Assembly (NCBI RefSeq): GCF_000737325.1 | Contig: NZ_CP011125.1 | Span: 2,790,001 to 2,854,000, forward strand | Source of the DNA: Sandaracinus amylolyticus | GTDB taxonomy: Bacteria > Myxococcota_A > Polyangia > Polyangiales > Sandaracinaceae | DNA: 64,000 nucleotides | Reading direction: 5' to 3' | Shown: in pieces, positions 19,353 through 30,115 of the stretch | Layout of the letters: each line of letters starts with the position of its first letter | Position numbering within the stretch: the first letter of the stretch is position 1 | The notes under the pieces: generated by a model | The model's input: only the letters and a program-made list of their open reading frames with translations | Told to the model about the DNA's origin: nothing | The model's database searches: none | Translations under genes and position numbers: made by a program

Positions 19353-20834
19353 ATGAGCGAGACCAAGCAAGACGACGCGAAGAAGAGCGTCGACGCGCTG
19401 CGACCGGTGCACGCCGAGCCCACCGAGATCGCGTCGATCACCAAGCACGAGACGACGCTCGCGGGGCGGCGCCTCGCGTACACCGCGACGACCGGCACCA
19501 TCGTGCTGCGCGGCCCGAAGGACGAAGCCCGCGCGAGCATCTTCCACGTCGCGTACACGCTCGACGACGCCTCGCCCGAGCAGCGCCCCGTCACGTTCTG
19601 CTTCAACGGCGGGCCGGGCTCGTCGTCGGTGTGGCTGCACCTCGGCGCGTTCGGCCCGAAGCGCGCGGCGTTCCCCGATCCCCAGCATCCGCCGCCGCCG
19701 CCCTATCGCCTCGAGGACAACGACGCGTCGATCCTCGATCTCACCGACCTCGTGTTCGTCGATCCGGTGGGGACCGGGTTCTCGCGCATCGAGGGCGAGG
19801 CGAAGCCCGAGGAGTTCTACGGACCGACGCCCGACGTCGAGTCGGTCAGCGAGTTCGTGCGCGCCTGGGTGACGCGCAATCGCCGGTGGAACTCGCCGAA
19901 GCTGCTCGCGGGCGAGAGCTACGGCGGCACGCGCGTCGCCGCGATGGCGAGCCACCTCCAGGAGCGCGGCATGTTCCTCAACGGCGTGCTGCTGATCTCG
20001 CCGGCGCTCGATCTCGCGGCGCTCGAGTTCGGGCCCGAGAACGATCTGCCGAGCGTGCTCTACCTGCCGAGCTACGCGATCACCGCGCTCTATCACGGCG
20101 CGCTCGCGGACGTTCCGGTCGATCGCGAGGGCTGGCTCGGCGACGTGCGCGACTTCGCGATGCGCGAGTACGCGCCCGCGCTGCTCATGGGCTCGCGGGT
20201 GCGCAGCGACGAGCGCGCGCGCATCGTCGATCGGCTCGCGCGCTTCACCGGGCTCGCGCCGGCGTGGATCGAGCGCAACGATCTGCGCATCGACATCGCG
20301 CGCTTCTGCAAGGAGCTCCTGCGTGATCGCGGGCTGCTGGTGGGACGGCTCGACAGCCGGTTCACCGGCCACGACGCGGACCGCGGCACCGAGAGCATGG
20401 GGCGCGACCCGAGCTACAGCGCGCCGCACGGCCCCTACGCCGCGCTGATGAACGACTACGTGCGCCGCGTGCTCGGGGTCGAGCAGGAGCGCGCGTACGA
20501 GATCCTCAGCCTCAAGGTGAACGAGAGCTGGAAGTGGGAGATCCCGAAGGGCAGGAGCGGCGGGTACCTCAACGTCGTGGGCCCGCTGCGCGGCGCGATG
20601 CTCGACAACCCGCACCTCAAGGTGTTCTTCGCGAACGGCTACTACGACCTCGCGACGCCGTTCTTCGCGGCGGAGCACGCGGCGAGTCATCTCGGCGGTG
20701 AAGCGCACGTGCGCGCGAACGTGACCGAGGCGTTCTACGAAGCGGGGCACATGATGTACCTGCACGCGGCGTCGCGAGCGCGGATGCGGAGCGATCTGGT
20801 GCGGTTCTACGCGTCGGCGATCGGGGCGCAGTAG
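19353..20834 (+). CDS. S10 family serine carboxypeptidase-like protein
   Basis: 493 residues. The alpha/beta-hydrolase fold of peptidase family S10 is shown by TFCFNGGPGSSSVWLHLGAF, VFVDPVGTGFSRI, the nucleophile motif LLAGESYGGTRV with Ser189, a late aspartate in FANGYYDLATP and the catalytic histidine in YEAGHMMYLH. The three catalytic residues are all present. No signal peptide is visible at the chosen ATG, which is unusual for S10 enzymes; the protein may be cytoplasmic. It removes C-terminal residues from peptides. A long repeat array follows immediately downstream. Confidence 0.9.
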   Translation: MSETKQDDAKKSVDALRPVHAEPTEIASITKHETTLAGRRLAYTATTGTIVLRGPKDEARASIFHVAYTLDDASPEQRPVTFCFNGGPGSSSVWLHLGAFGPKRAAFPDPQHPPPPPYRLEDNDASILDLTDLVFVDPVGTGFSRIEGEAKPEEFYGPTPDVESVSEFVRAWVTRNRRWNSPKLLAGESYGGTRVAAMASHLQERGMFLNGVLLISPALDLAALEFGPENDLPSVLYLPSYAITALYHGALADVPVDREGWLGDVRDFAMREYAPALLMGSRVRSDERARIVDRLARFTGLAPAWIERNDLRIDIARFCKELLRDRGLLVGRLDSRFTGHDADRGTESMGRDPSYSAPHGPYAALMNDYVRRVLGVEQERAYEILSLKVNESWKWEIPKGRSGGYLNVVGPLRGAMLDNPHLKVFFANGYYDLATPFFAAEHAASHLGGEAHVRANVTEAFYEAGHMMYLHAASRARMRSDLVRFYASAIGAQ

Positions 20835-20902
20835 GCCGAGCACGCGCAGGTGGCACGTGGACGAGCACGCGGGACGAGCACGTGCACGGGGCGCGCGGTG
20901 TG

Positions 20903-20930
20903 TCGCGACGGTCGCGGCGAGCCGTCGCGA
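20903..20930 (+). terminator. Possible terminator hairpin after the S10 peptidase gene
   Basis: TCGCGACGG and CCGTCGCGA form a 9-bp perfect stem around a 10-base loop, 69 bases after the stop. No T-tract follows, so intrinsic termination is uncertain. The stretch 20840-20890 before it is rich in CACGTG-type motifs. Confidence 0.35.
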
Positions 20931-20954
20931 ATCGCGCGACACGCGTGCGGCGCG

Positions 20955-21298
20955 GTCGCGCGATTCGCGCGGAGCGGGCCGGACAGTGTCCCTACGGTCG
21001 CGCGGTTCGCACGCAGCGGGCCGGACACGTGGCGGGGGCGTTCCTGCGCATCGCAGGGAGTGGGCGGACACGCGTCCGGTGGGTTCCTGCGAATCGCAGG
21101 ACCGGTGCGGACACGTGTCTTGCGGGCCACTGGGCGCCGCAGGAAGCGCCCGGACGCGTGTCCGGTGGGCTCCTGCAGATCGCAGGAAGTGGGCGGACAC
21201 ACGTCGGGTGCGGTCCTGCGCATCGCAGGGTGCGCGCCGACACGCGTCGTGGGGCTTCCTGCGAATCGCAGGGAGCGTGCGGACACGCGTCGGGGCAC
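20955..21298. repeat. Tandem 43-bp array, each unit with two palindromes
   Basis: Six units of exactly 43 bases start at 21041, 21084, 21127, 21170, 21213 and 21256, preceded by two more diverged units of 42 and 44 bases from 20955 and 20997, and a fragment near 20923. Each unit carries a stem CCTGCGnATCGCAGG and, about eight bases later, a palindrome GGACACGCGTCC. Unit 3 is the most diverged in the first stem. The period is not a multiple of three, so the array is not coding. It fills most of the 559-base gap between the S10 peptidase gene and the next gene. Confidence 0.9.
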
Positions 21299-21393
21299 GC
21301 CCGCACGATCGGGACGGGCTCGCGACGCGGGGAGTTGACGGCGCGCGCGTCGTGGTGCGCGATCACGCCGGGCCGAACAGGAGGGCCCGCACG

Positions 21394-22077
21394 ATGCAGC
21401 TCCCGAGCAGAGACACACCCATCGCGCGCTGCGTGACGCTCAGCGCGTTCGCGCAGGCCGCGCTCCGCCGATACGCGACGTTGTTCGACGCGACGCCCGA
21501 CGTCCGGGCGCGCCTCGAGTCGCTGGCCGTCAGCCTCGCCGATGCCACCACCACGCTCACGACGCAGCGCGCCGCGTACGAAGCCGCGGCGCTCGCGATG
21601 ATCGGACCGCGCGTCGAGGTGAAGCTCGTCGACCTGCACGCCGACACGGTGGTGCGCAGCGTCAAGCGCGCCGCCGACGAGGCCGGCGTGGGCACGCTCG
21701 TGTTCCCGGCGGGCATGCAGCCGATCGTGAAGCCGGTCGGGGCGACCGAGGTCGCGGCGCTGCGCACGCTCGAGGGGCGCATCGCGTCGGCGAGCGAGTG
21801 GGCGGATCGCGAGGCCCAGCGGGCACGGATCGCGGCGGTGCGCGCGGAGTACGACGCGGCGTTGCTGCGGCGGCGCGACGCGGGCGCGGCGGCCGCGGAT
21901 GCGCGCGCGCTGCGCGACGACGCGAAGGAGTCGTTCCTCGACGCGTACGCGGCGGTCGCCGCGGCGATCAAGGAGCTCTTCCCGCGCGATCGGCCGCGCC
22001 AGGACGTGTTCTTCGACGAGGCCCGCGCCGCGCGCGGCGAGGCCGCCGACGACGACGATCCGGCGCCGGCGACGTGA
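21394..22077 (+). CDS. Hypothetical helical protein
   Basis: 227 residues, not recognised. The start is set by AGGAGGG at 21379-21385, eight bases before the ATG. The protein is mostly alpha-helical with alanine-rich heptad-like stretches (RRRDAGAAAADARALRDD) and a highly acidic C terminus (EAADDDDPAPAT). Two central strands (VEVKLVDLHADTVVRSV, GTLVFPAGMQPIV) interrupt the helices. No signal peptide. It could be a coiled-coil structural protein. It lies directly downstream of the 43-bp array. Confidence 0.65.
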   Translation: MQLPSRDTPIARCVTLSAFAQAALRRYATLFDATPDVRARLESLAVSLADATTTLTTQRAAYEAAALAMIGPRVEVKLVDLHADTVVRSVKRAADEAGVGTLVFPAGMQPIVKPVGATEVAALRTLEGRIASASEWADREAQRARIAAVRAEYDAALLRRRDAGAAAADARALRDDAKESFLDAYAAVAAAIKELFPRDRPRQDVFFDEARAARGEAADDDDPAPAT

Positions 22078-22100
22078 GGTGACGGCGACGTGAGGTGACG

Positions 22101-22132
22101 GCGCGCTCCGCACCACGGGGTGCGGAGCGCGC
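22101..22132. terminator. Bidirectional terminator-like hairpin between convergent genes
   Basis: GCGCGCTCCGCACC, loop ACGG, GGTGCGGAGCGCGC: a perfect 14-bp stem in the 87-base gap between two convergent genes. There is no T-tract. Just before it a 16-base unit (GACGTGAGGTGACGGC) is duplicated in tandem at 22071 and 22087, the first copy including the upstream stop codon. Confidence 0.65.
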
Positions 22133-22164
22133 GTCGCACCGGCCGAGCACGAGCGCGGGGCTCT

Positions 22165-23169
22165 TCAGAAGATCGCGATCTCGAACATGCGCTCGAGGCC
22201 CTCTCCGCCGTTCGCGTTCGAGTAGGTGACGATCAAGCGGCACGTGCCGCGATCGAAGCCCTCGACCCGCACGATGCTCGCGGGGTCGACCTCGCTGCGC
22301 GCGCCGACCTCCGCGTCGTCGACGACGCGGCACACGCCGGGCGTCGCGACCTCGATCGCGCGGTCGGGGCGGCCCTGGCAGAGCGGGCGCCCCTCGACGA
22401 CCGGCACGATGCGCACGGTGCCGACGGTGCGCGCGGGCAGCATCGACGCGCCGGTGCCGCCGACGAGGATCGCGTCGTCGATCGCGCCCTCGGGGACCAG
22501 CTCGACCTCGAGCGTGTCGGCGTCGTCGAGCAGGCTCGTGATGGTCGCGACGCCAGGGCTCTGGCCTGCGCGCAGCGGGAGGCTCGAGGTGGCGCCCGCC
22601 TCGGTGTCGAGCCGCAGCGTGTTCTCGGGCTCGACGACGAACGGATAGCTGCCCCAGCCGGTGAGCGCGACGCCGTCGGCCGCGGTGAGCTCGAGCGGGA
22701 GCGAGATGCGCGAGCTGCCCGCGAGGTACGACCCTTCGTCCTCGGTGGCGCACGCGTTCGAGACGACGGCGCGCGCGACGTCGTCGGACTCGACGATCAC
22801 GGTGTCGAAGACCTCGTCGTCGGGGTCGTCGCCGGTCGAGACGCGCACGTCGATGCGCGCAGCACCGCGACCGTTCGCGAGGAGCTCGACGAAGCGGGGA
22901 TCGACCATCGCGACGTCGACCGCGGTCGGCGTGTCGCTGCGCGCTTCGACGATCGAGCCGAAGGCGAAGCCCGGGCGCGGATCGAGCACGAGCGTCGCGC
23001 GGGATCCCACCGCGATGGGCGTGGCGACGTCGACCGGGCCCTCGTGGGTCGAGTAGGCGAACGCGAGGCTGCCCGCCTCTCCGTCGCCGTCGTCGCAGGC
23101 GGGGAGCGCGCAGAGCGCGAGCGTCGCGAGAGATCTCGCGACGCCGGAAGGGCGGGCGAAACGCAGCAT
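22165..23169 (-). CDS. Hypothetical lipoprotein with beta-rich (Ig-like) repeats
   Basis: 334 residues, family not recognised. The N terminus is a lipoprotein signal ending at LCALPACDDG, so it is probably exported and acylated. The body is beta-strand rich with motifs such as DVATPIAVGSRATLVLDP and VATITSLLDDADTLEVELVP, resembling bacterial Ig-like or invasin-type modules that sense or support surface structures. Two cysteines near the C terminus (GRPLC, GVCRV, RGTCRLIV) may form disulfides. A large inverted repeat lies upstream of its start. Confidence 0.7.
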   Translation of the reverse strand: MLRFARPSGVARSLATLALCALPACDDGDGEAGSLAFAYSTHEGPVDVATPIAVGSRATLVLDPRPGFAFGSIVEARSDTPTAVDVAMVDPRFVELLANGRGAARIDVRVSTGDDPDDEVFDTVIVESDDVARAVVSNACATEDEGSYLAGSSRISLPLELTAADGVALTGWGSYPFVVEPENTLRLDTEAGATSSLPLRAGQSPGVATITSLLDDADTLEVELVPEGAIDDAILVGGTGASMLPARTVGTVRIVPVVEGRPLCQGRPDRAIEVATPGVCRVVDDAEVGARSEVDPASIVRVEGFDRGTCRLIVTYSNANGGEGLERMFEIAIF

Positions 23170-23254
23170 GGCGATGTCCTCCGTCGTGAGCAGAGGACGT
23201 TCATCGCGAGGGGTGTGCCGGTCCGAGCTGATGAGGGAACGGGCACGAGCACCA

Positions 23255-23369
23255 CCACGTGAGCGTGAGCGTGGTCGTGGTCGTGGTCGTGGTCGGTCGT
23301 TCGCGCGGGGGGAAACGGCCGACCACGACCACGACCACGTCTACGACCACGTCCACGTGAGCGTGAGCG
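23255..23369. repeat. Perfect 21-bp inverted repeat flanked by 17-bp direct repeats
   Basis: The arms at 23276-23296 and 23319-23339 are perfect complements built from a GTGGTC hexamer repeat, around a 22-base loop. They are flanked by identical 17-base direct repeats (CCACGTGAGCGTGAGCG) at 23255-23271 and 23353-23369. The element sits after the stop of the P5C dehydrogenase gene (leftward) and before the lipoprotein gene, so it may end transcription of the former. Confidence 0.85.
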
Positions 23370-23389
23370 GCGTGCTCGGTCGCGTGGGC

Positions 23390-25006
<1,617 letters not shown>

Positions 25007-25074
25007 TCGATCCTCCAGGAACCTAGAGACTTGAGCTCGGTAACTGAGATCGCACCTGCGCCGTATCGGTGGGT

Positions 25075-25614
25075 ATGAGACGCCGCACGATGATCCAGAT
25101 CCTGCTCGCGACGCCGATCGGGCTCGCGTGCTCGGGCTCGTCGATCGCGCAGACGACGCAGGGCGATTGGCCGGGGCCGGTGCAGCCGGTGTCGTACGTG
25201 GGCGCGGTGCCCGCGGTGGGCGATCGGCTGATGCTGAGCGACGAGGAGTGGAGGCGCAGGCTGACGCGCGCGCAGTACGAGGTGCTGCGGCGCCAGGGCA
25301 CCGAGCCGGCGTTCACGGGCGCGCTGTGGGAGGAGCACCGCGCGGGCACGTTCTTCTGCGCGGGGTGCGGGAACCCGCTGTTCCGCTCGAGCGACAAGTT
25401 CGACTCGGGAACGGGATGGCCGAGCTTCACGCGACCGCTCGAGCCGGGGCGCGTGGAGGAGCAGCGCGACGCGTCGCACGGGATGGTGCGCACCGAGGTG
25501 CACTGCGCGCGCTGCGGCGGGCACCAGGGCCACGTGTTCGACGACGGGCCGGCGCCTACGGGACTTCGGTACTGCATCAACTCGGCTTCGCTGGAGTTTC
25601 GAGAGTCGAGCTGA
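25075..25614 (+). CDS. msrB: Exported peptide-methionine (R)-S-oxide reductase
   Basis: 179 residues. A positively charged start ([10 protein letters not shown]) and a lipobox-like LACSG suggest export, perhaps by the Tat route, with lipid attachment. The MsrB domain follows: [22 protein letters not shown] with the first zinc Cxx[27 protein letters not shown] with the second zinc CxxC, and the catalytic [11 protein letters not shown] with Cys167. It reduces methionine-R-sulfoxide in envelope proteins. An in-frame GTG two codons upstream is also possible. Codon use is normal. Confidence 0.93.
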   Translation: MRRRTMIQILLATPIGLACSGSSIAQTTQGDWPGPVQPVSYVGAVPAVGDRLMLSDEEWRRRLTRAQYEVLRRQGTEPAFTGALWEEHRAGTFFCAGCGNPLFRSSDKFDSGTGWPSFTRPLEPGRVEEQRDASHGMVRTEVHCARCGGHQGHVFDDGPAPTGLRYCINSASLEFRESS

Positions 25615-25630
25615 GGAGGCGCCGGTGTGA

Positions 25631-25815
25631 GGCGGGGGGTGGTGCCTCCGCCGCCCGGGTGCTCGCGGGCTGCTGTGCGGAAGGGCGTGAGCGTCGGGAC
25701 GCGGTGGTCGCATCGCGGCGCGCGCGTTGCGCTCTGCCGCGATGCTTCGATCAGTCCGTGGTCGGCCTCTGCGAGCCCCCGTCGCACGAGGGCGGCGGAG
25801 GCACCACCCCCCGCC
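25631..25815. mobile_element. 185-bp MITE-like element with perfect 26-bp terminal inverted repeats
   Basis: The ends 25631-25656 and 25790-25815 are exact reverse complements over 26 bases (left end starts GGCGGGGGGTGGTGCC). The 133-base interior has no gene. Target-site duplications are not obvious. A miniature inverted-repeat element mobilised by a transposase elsewhere is the simplest reading; a giant transcription-terminating hairpin after msrB is the alternative. Confidence 0.6.
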
Positions 25816-26083
25816 CGGTACCGCGGTTCTGCCGTCTCGCTTGGTTCGGGTGGGGAGGCTCGCGACCGATCCGCGCTTCGCCGCGGCTCGGACGCTCGCG
25901 TGTAGCACCGCGCTGCGCGCGTGTGCGCGCTCGCGCGCGGTATTGGGTGAGATGGACGTGAGGAGCGCGCAGCGCGCGTCAGCGCGATGCGTGCGGTGGC
26001 GTTTGACCCATTGCGCGTCGTTCGCTCGAGCCCACCTCGGTCGAGCGCTCGGCGCGAATCGCGTCACGCGACGGGTACAGCAC
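25816..26083. other. Gene-free stretch
   Basis: Between the MITE-like element and the dispersed repeat I see no credible gene, RNA or clear promoter. Open frames here have poor start context and no codon pattern typical of the neighbouring genes. Confidence 0.5.
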
Positions 26084-26123
26084 GGTGGCCTTCCTAAGCC
26101 TCCTGCTCTCCTCAGAAATTCTC
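26084..26123 (-). repeat. Dispersed repeat, copy A (core TGAGGAGAGCAGGAGG)
   Basis: On the minus strand this 40-base copy carries the core TGAGGAGAGCAGGAGG followed by CTTAGGAAGGCCACC. The 25 bases 26099-26123 are an exact reverse complement of 37972-37996. Related copies lie at 38084-38121 and 41098-41440. It stands about 60 bases upstream of the DUF3224 gene. Confidence 0.85.
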
Positions 26124-26185
26124 TCCTGCGCTCCGTGTCGCAAAAATCCGATACGCGATCGCTCCGCGCGAATAGGTTCTCGGGC

Positions 26186-26602
26186 ATGACGGAGCTGCCG
26201 AAGAAGACGACCGTCGCGACGTTCGCGATCACGCAGTGGGACGAGACGGTCACGCACGAGCCGAAGGCCGGCGAGGGCGGGGCGAAGATGGCGCGCGTGG
26301 TGGTGCGCAAGACGTTCTCCGGGCCGCTCGAGGCCACGAGCGTCGCGGACGTGCTCACCGCGCGCGGCGAGGGCGGCGCGGGGTATCTCGCGTCGGAGCT
26401 GGTCGACGGAACGCTCGACGGGCGGCGCGGGACGTTCGTGCTGCAGCATGGCGGGATCGACGACGGCGGGACGCAGCGCGCGTTCGGGTGCGTCGTCGCG
26501 GGGAGCGGGACCGGTCAGCTGCGCGGGCTGCGCGGCGACGTGGTGTACGCGCACGACGAGAGCGGCGCGCGCATCACGCTGACGTACTCGCTCGAGAGCT
26601 GA
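26186..26602 (+). CDS. DUF3224 domain-containing protein
   Basis: 138 residues that match the DUF3224 beta-barrel-like family: TFAITQWDET at the start, KTFSGPLEATSVADVLT, GYLASELVDGTLDGRRGTFVLQHGG and a final GDVVYAHDESGARITLTYSL. Members are small, soluble and of unknown function; some are annotated as allene-oxide-cyclase-like. A TAGGTT at 26173-26178 could be the -10 box of an almost leaderless message. It is convergent with the NIDO/DUF4215 gene across a strong terminator. Confidence 0.88.
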   Translation: MTELPKKTTVATFAITQWDETVTHEPKAGEGGAKMARVVVRKTFSGPLEATSVADVLTARGEGGAGYLASELVDGTLDGRRGTFVLQHGGIDDGGTQRAFGCVVAGSGTGQLRGLRGDVVYAHDESGARITLTYSLES

Positions 26603-26613
26603 CGGAACGAAAA

Positions 26614-26641
26614 AGAGGGCCCGTCTCGCGCCGGGCCCTCT
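26614..26641. terminator. Bidirectional intrinsic terminator
   Basis: AGAGGGCCCG, an 8-base loop, then CGGGCCCTCT: a perfect 10-bp stem between convergent genes. An A-run (AAAAA) precedes it and a T-containing tract (TCGTTCT) follows, so it can work in both directions. Confidence 0.9.
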
Positions 26642-26658
26642 CGTTCTCTGCGCTTCGC

Positions 26659-28920
26659 TCAGCGACGACGGCGCGCGAGCACGAAGCCCAGCGCGATCAG
26701 CATCGCGAACGCGCCCGTGCTCGACGTGCGGCCACCGGTGCGGCAGCTGCAGCCGCCGCCCGACGCGCCGCCCTCCGAGCCCCCGTCGCGCGCGCTGCCG
26801 CCGTCACGACCGCTCATCGCCGCGTCGTCGGGCACGCCTGCGTCGGCGCCGATGCTCGCATCGCTGCCCACGCCCGCGTCGCTCTCGGTGCCGGCGTCCG
26901 GCACGACCTCGACGGTGCACGTCGCCGAGCAGCCGTCGCCGTCGGACGTGTTGCCGTCGTCGCAGGCCTCGCTCGCCGCGTCATTCAGCGCGCCATCGCC
27001 GCACACGACCGCGGTGCAGTCGGCGTCGCACGTCGTGGTCGCGGCTCCGTCGTCGCACGTCTCGCCCGCGGTGACGTTCAGGATCGCGTCGCCGCACGAC
27101 GCCGTCGTGCAGTCGGCGTTGCACGTCGCGGTCTCCGCGCCGTCGTCGCAGCGCTCACCCGCGTCGATCACGGAGTTGCCGCACGCCTCGATCGCGCACG
27201 CGTCGGAGCAGCCGTCGCCCGCCGTCGTGTTGCCGTCGTCGCACGCCTCGCTCGCGGTCGCGTTGCGCGTGCCGTCGCCGCACGCGACCGCGGTGCAGTC
27301 CGCGTCGCACGTCGCGCTCTCCGCGCCGTCGTCGCAGTCCTCACCGAAGTCGACGACCGAGTTGCCGCACGCCTCGAGCTGACACGTGGGCGAGCAGCCG
27401 TCGCCCGCGTCGGTGTCGCCGTCGTCGCAGCCTTCGCCCGCCACCGTGTTGCGGGTGCCGTCGCCGCACGTCGCGGCGCTGCAGTCGGCGTCGCACGTCG
27501 CGGTGTCGATGCCGCCGCTGTCGCAGTCCTCGCCGAAGTCGACGATCGTGTTGCCGCAGACCTCGACGCCGCAGATCGGGCTGCAACCGTCGCCTGCGGT
27601 GGTGTTGCCGTCGTCGCACCCCTCGCCAGCGGTGGCGTTGGTGTGGCCGTCGCCGCACGCGACCGCGGTGCAGTTCGCGTCGCACGTCGCGGTCTCGGTG
27701 CCGGGATCGCAGGTCTCGCCCGCGACCGTGTTGAGCTCACCGTCGCCGCACACGACGGCGGTGCAGTCGTCGTCGCACGTCGCGGTGGTCGCGCCGGCGT
27801 CGCAGGTCTCGCCCGCGTCGACGACCGAGTTGCCGCACTCCTCGAGCTGACACAGCGGCGAGCATCCGTCGCCGCCGGTGGTGTTGCCGTCGTCGCAGCC
27901 CTCGCCGGCCGCGGTGTTGAGCCGGCCGTCGCCGCACGCGACCGCGGTGCAGTCGGCGTCGCACGTCGGCGTCGCGCCACCCGTATCGCACGCCTCGCCG
28001 GCGGCCGCGTTGCGCACGCCGTCGCCGCACGCCGCGAGCGTGCAGTCGACGTCGCACGTCGCGCTCTCGCCGGAGGCGTCGCACTGCTCGCAGCCGCCCT
28101 CGACGCGGCCGTTTCCGCAGCTCGGGATCACGGTCGGGTTCGCGCGGATGCGCCACACGCCGGGCGTGCCGACGTTGCTCTGGGTGAGCAGCGTCTCGGT
28201 GACCGCGAGCGTGAGCGAGCCGGGGAGCTGCGCGGCGGTGCGCGTGTCGCCGTAGTCGATGCCGGCGACCGCGGGGCGGCAGGTGCCGCTCATGACGGTC
28301 GCCGCGGTGCAGCGGCCGTCGGCGGCGGCGCCGCTCGCGGTGCCGGCGTGCCACGAGAGCGCCGCGTAACGGAACTCGACGATGATGCCCGCCTCGCCGC
28401 AGACCTCGGCCGGGCTGAGCACGAGCTGGAACGTGTTGACGCGCGCGTAGCTCGTCGCGGCGTTGACCGCGTCGTAGTGGACGGTGTTGGCCCACGTGAC
28501 CGTCACGCGGTTCGCCGCGGGATCGACGCAGTAGCGCACGTCGCCGGGGTTCGCCTCGCCGCTGCGGCCGCGCAGGTCGACGTCGGCGAAGAACGGCGCG
28601 AGCGTGAGGCGCGTGAGGCCGGGCACCGCGGTCGGCGTGTACGTGCTGAGCGCGCCGCCGAACGTGACGTTGCCGTTCACGTTGACGAACATGCTCGTGT
28701 ACGAGCTACCGGCGATCGTGACCGGCCGCGCGGCCGTGAAGACCGGCGCGAGATCGACCTGGCGGCTGCCGTCGTCGAGCTCCGAGAACAGCGGGTCGAG
28801 GAGGGTCTCGGTGCCGCCGCACGGCAGGATCGACGCCTGCGCACCGGCGACGGAAGGCGCGCCGAGCACGGCGAGCGCGAGCAGAACGGTTGGGAGCAGG
28901 AACCGGGAACGATCGGACAA
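26659..28920 (-). CDS. Surface protein: NIDO-like domain, DUF4215 cysteine-rich repeats, MYXO-CTERM tail
   Basis: 753 residues. A signal peptide ([17 protein letters not shown]) is followed by a nidogen-like domain ([27 protein letters not shown]). From about residue 275 come roughly a dozen cysteine-rich DUF4215 repeats of the form CGDGxxNxxAGExCDDGNTTxGDGC. A Asp/Ala/Gly-rich linker leads to [15 protein letters not shown], a hydrophobic helix and RRRR, the MYXO-CTERM sorting pattern for cell-surface anchoring. The start is TTG, supported by GAGGTGG on the minus strand about six bases upstream. It is likely a calcium-dependent or adhesive outer-surface protein; ligand unknown. Confidence 0.9.
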   Translation of the reverse strand: MSDRSRFLLPTVLLALAVLGAPSVAGAQASILPCGGTETLLDPLFSELDDGSRQVDLAPVFTAARPVTIAGSSYTSMFVNVNGNVTFGGALSTYTPTAVPGLTRLTLAPFFADVDLRGRSGEANPGDVRYCVDPAANRVTVTWANTVHYDAVNAATSYARVNTFQLVLSPAEVCGEAGIIVEFRYAALSWHAGTASGAAADGRCTAATVMSGTCRPAVAGIDYGDTRTAAQLPGSLTLAVTETLLTQSNVGTPGVWRIRANPTVIPSCGNGRVEGGCEQCDASGESATCDVDCTLAACGDGVRNAAAGEACDTGGATPTCDADCTAVACGDGRLNTAAGEGCDDGNTTGGDGCSPLCQLEECGNSVVDAGETCDAGATTATCDDDCTAVVCGDGELNTVAGETCDPGTETATCDANCTAVACGDGHTNATAGEGCDDGNTTAGDGCSPICGVEVCGNTIVDFGEDCDSGGIDTATCDADCSAATCGDGTRNTVAGEGCDDGDTDAGDGCSPTCQLEACGNSVVDFGEDCDDGAESATCDADCTAVACGDGTRNATASEACDDGNTTAGDGCSDACAIEACGNSVIDAGERCDDGAETATCNADCTTASCGDAILNVTAGETCDDGAATTTCDADCTAVVCGDGALNDAASEACDDGNTSDGDGCSATCTVEVVPDAGTESDAGVGSDASIGADAGVPDDAAMSGRDGGSARDGGSEGGASGGGCSCRTGGRTSSTGAFAMLIALGFVLARRRR

Positions 28921-28944
28921 CGCGCCACCTCGCGAAATACGGTG

Positions 28945-28964
28945 TTCGTGTAGTGGTACACGAA
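28945..28964. promoter_or_regulatory. Operator-like palindrome upstream of the NIDO/DUF4215 gene
   Basis: TTCGTGTA-GTGG-TACACGAA has perfect 8-bp arms and lies 25-44 bases upstream of the TTG start, in promoter position. The surrounding bases are more AT-rich than usual here. A dimeric regulator binding site is likely; a small terminator of the upstream gene is the alternative. Confidence 0.6.
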
Positions 28965-29032
28965 TGGCGGATTCCGGTAAATGGCGAACGAGAGCGCCGG
29001 AGCGCCCGGTTCGCGGTCCGACTGGGCAGTGC

Positions 29033-30115
29033 TCAGCGGGAAGCGCGGGCGATCGCGCCGAGGATGCGGACGAGCGAGCGCACCTCGTCGATCGCGGCGC
29101 GCGCCTCTCGCGCGAGCTCGCCGATCCCCTTGCCCTTGGCGGTGTGCCCGTAGAGGCCCGTGAGGTGCCGGCGCGCGCGCACGTGCGAGGGCATCGCGGC
29201 GAGCAGCGCCGCGCTCTCGTCGTGCGGGATCACGTCGTCGCCGGTGCCGTGCACGAGCTCGACGTCGCAGCGCAGCCCGTGCAAGTGCGGACGCGGATCG
29301 ATCCAGTCGAACGCGCCGCGTGATCGCTCGAGCGCGGCGAGCCCGATCGAGTCGGTGCCCGGCGCGGTGCGCGCGCCGACGAGGAAGAGCTCGCGCAGAT
29401 GCGCGGGCAGCTCGCGCGCGAGCTCGCGCGCGACGCCCTGGTAGACCTCGGGGCGCTTGCTCTCGTCCTTGCCCCAGGTGCGCTCGCACTGACGGCGCCA
29501 CGCCGCGCACAGCCGCGCGCGATCCTCGGGCGCGACGCCCAGGTGCTCGACGAGGTTGATGAACACGACGGGCGCGTTGAGCGGATCGTTCGCGCGCGTT
29601 CCGTCACCCGCGAGCGCGAAGTGGACCGTGCGACGGAAGTCGGCGAACCCGCCGAACACGATGAGCGAGCCCACCTCGTCGCCGCGCGCGCTCGCGAGAC
29701 GCAGCGCGGGCATCGAGCCGAACGAGATGCTGAACACGCCGGGCTTGCCGCGAGGTCGATCGGGCAGCGCGAGCAACGCGTCCCACGCGCGCTCGGTGTC
29801 GCGCACGAGATCGCGACCGACGACGAGCTGCGTGAAGTCCGGCAGGTGCGGCGCGAGCACGACGAGCCCCGAGCGCGCGAGCACGCGCGCGAAGCGATCG
29901 AAGCGCGGGTCGCGCGGCCCGAGGAAGTGCAGCCCCGGCACGAGCAGCAGCGAGCCCGTCGGAGGCTCGTCCTCGGGGCGCCACACCGTGGCGGCGAACG
30001 CGCGCGCACCGTCGCGCACCGTGAGCTCGCGACGCGCGATCGCGTGCGGGACCTGCGCGCCGTCGGTCCACGGTCCGAGCCAGCGCAAGAGGTGCATGCC
30101 GCGGCGCGCGCTCAT
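29033..30115 (-). CDS. Alpha/beta hydrolase
   Basis: 360 residues. The alpha/beta-hydrolase core shows [19 protein letters not shown] (oxyanion-side loop), VLAPHLPDF, the nucleophile elbow [11 protein letters not shown] (G-x-S-F-G-S form), then [19 protein letters not shown] with the acid and [11 protein letters not shown] with the histidine. The elbow deviates from plain GxSxG (SISFGS), so the nucleophile is Ser in SFGS or the pattern is relaxed. Substrate unknown. The ATG overlaps the stop of the zinc-ribbon gene by four bases (ATGA), implying coupled translation. Confidence 0.82.
   Translation of the reverse strand: MSARRGMHLLRWLGPWTDGAQVPHAIARRELTVRDGARAFAATVWRPEDEPPTGSLLLVPGLHFLGPRDPRFDRFARVLARSGLVVLAPHLPDFTQLVVGRDLVRDTERAWDALLALPDRPRGKPGVFSISFGSMPALRLASARGDEVGSLIVFGGFADFRRTVHFALAGDGTRANDPLNAPVVFINLVEHLGVAPEDRARLCAAWRRQCERTWGKDESKRPEVYQGVARELARELPAHLRELFLVGARTAPGTDSIGLAALERSRGAFDWIDPRPHLHGLRCDVELVHGTGDDVIPHDESAALLAAMPSHVRARRHLTGLYGHTAKGKGIGELAREARAAIDEVRSLVRILGAIARASR

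Noticed and set aside
20998-21298. Plasmid-type iterons or an origin
   Set aside because: No replication or partition gene is nearby, and no AT-rich stretch is associated with the array.
20857-21393. N-terminal extension of the 21394 gene through the 43-bp array
   Set aside because: A clear AGGAGGG ribosome-binding sequence precedes the ATG at 21394, and the extension is translated repeat.
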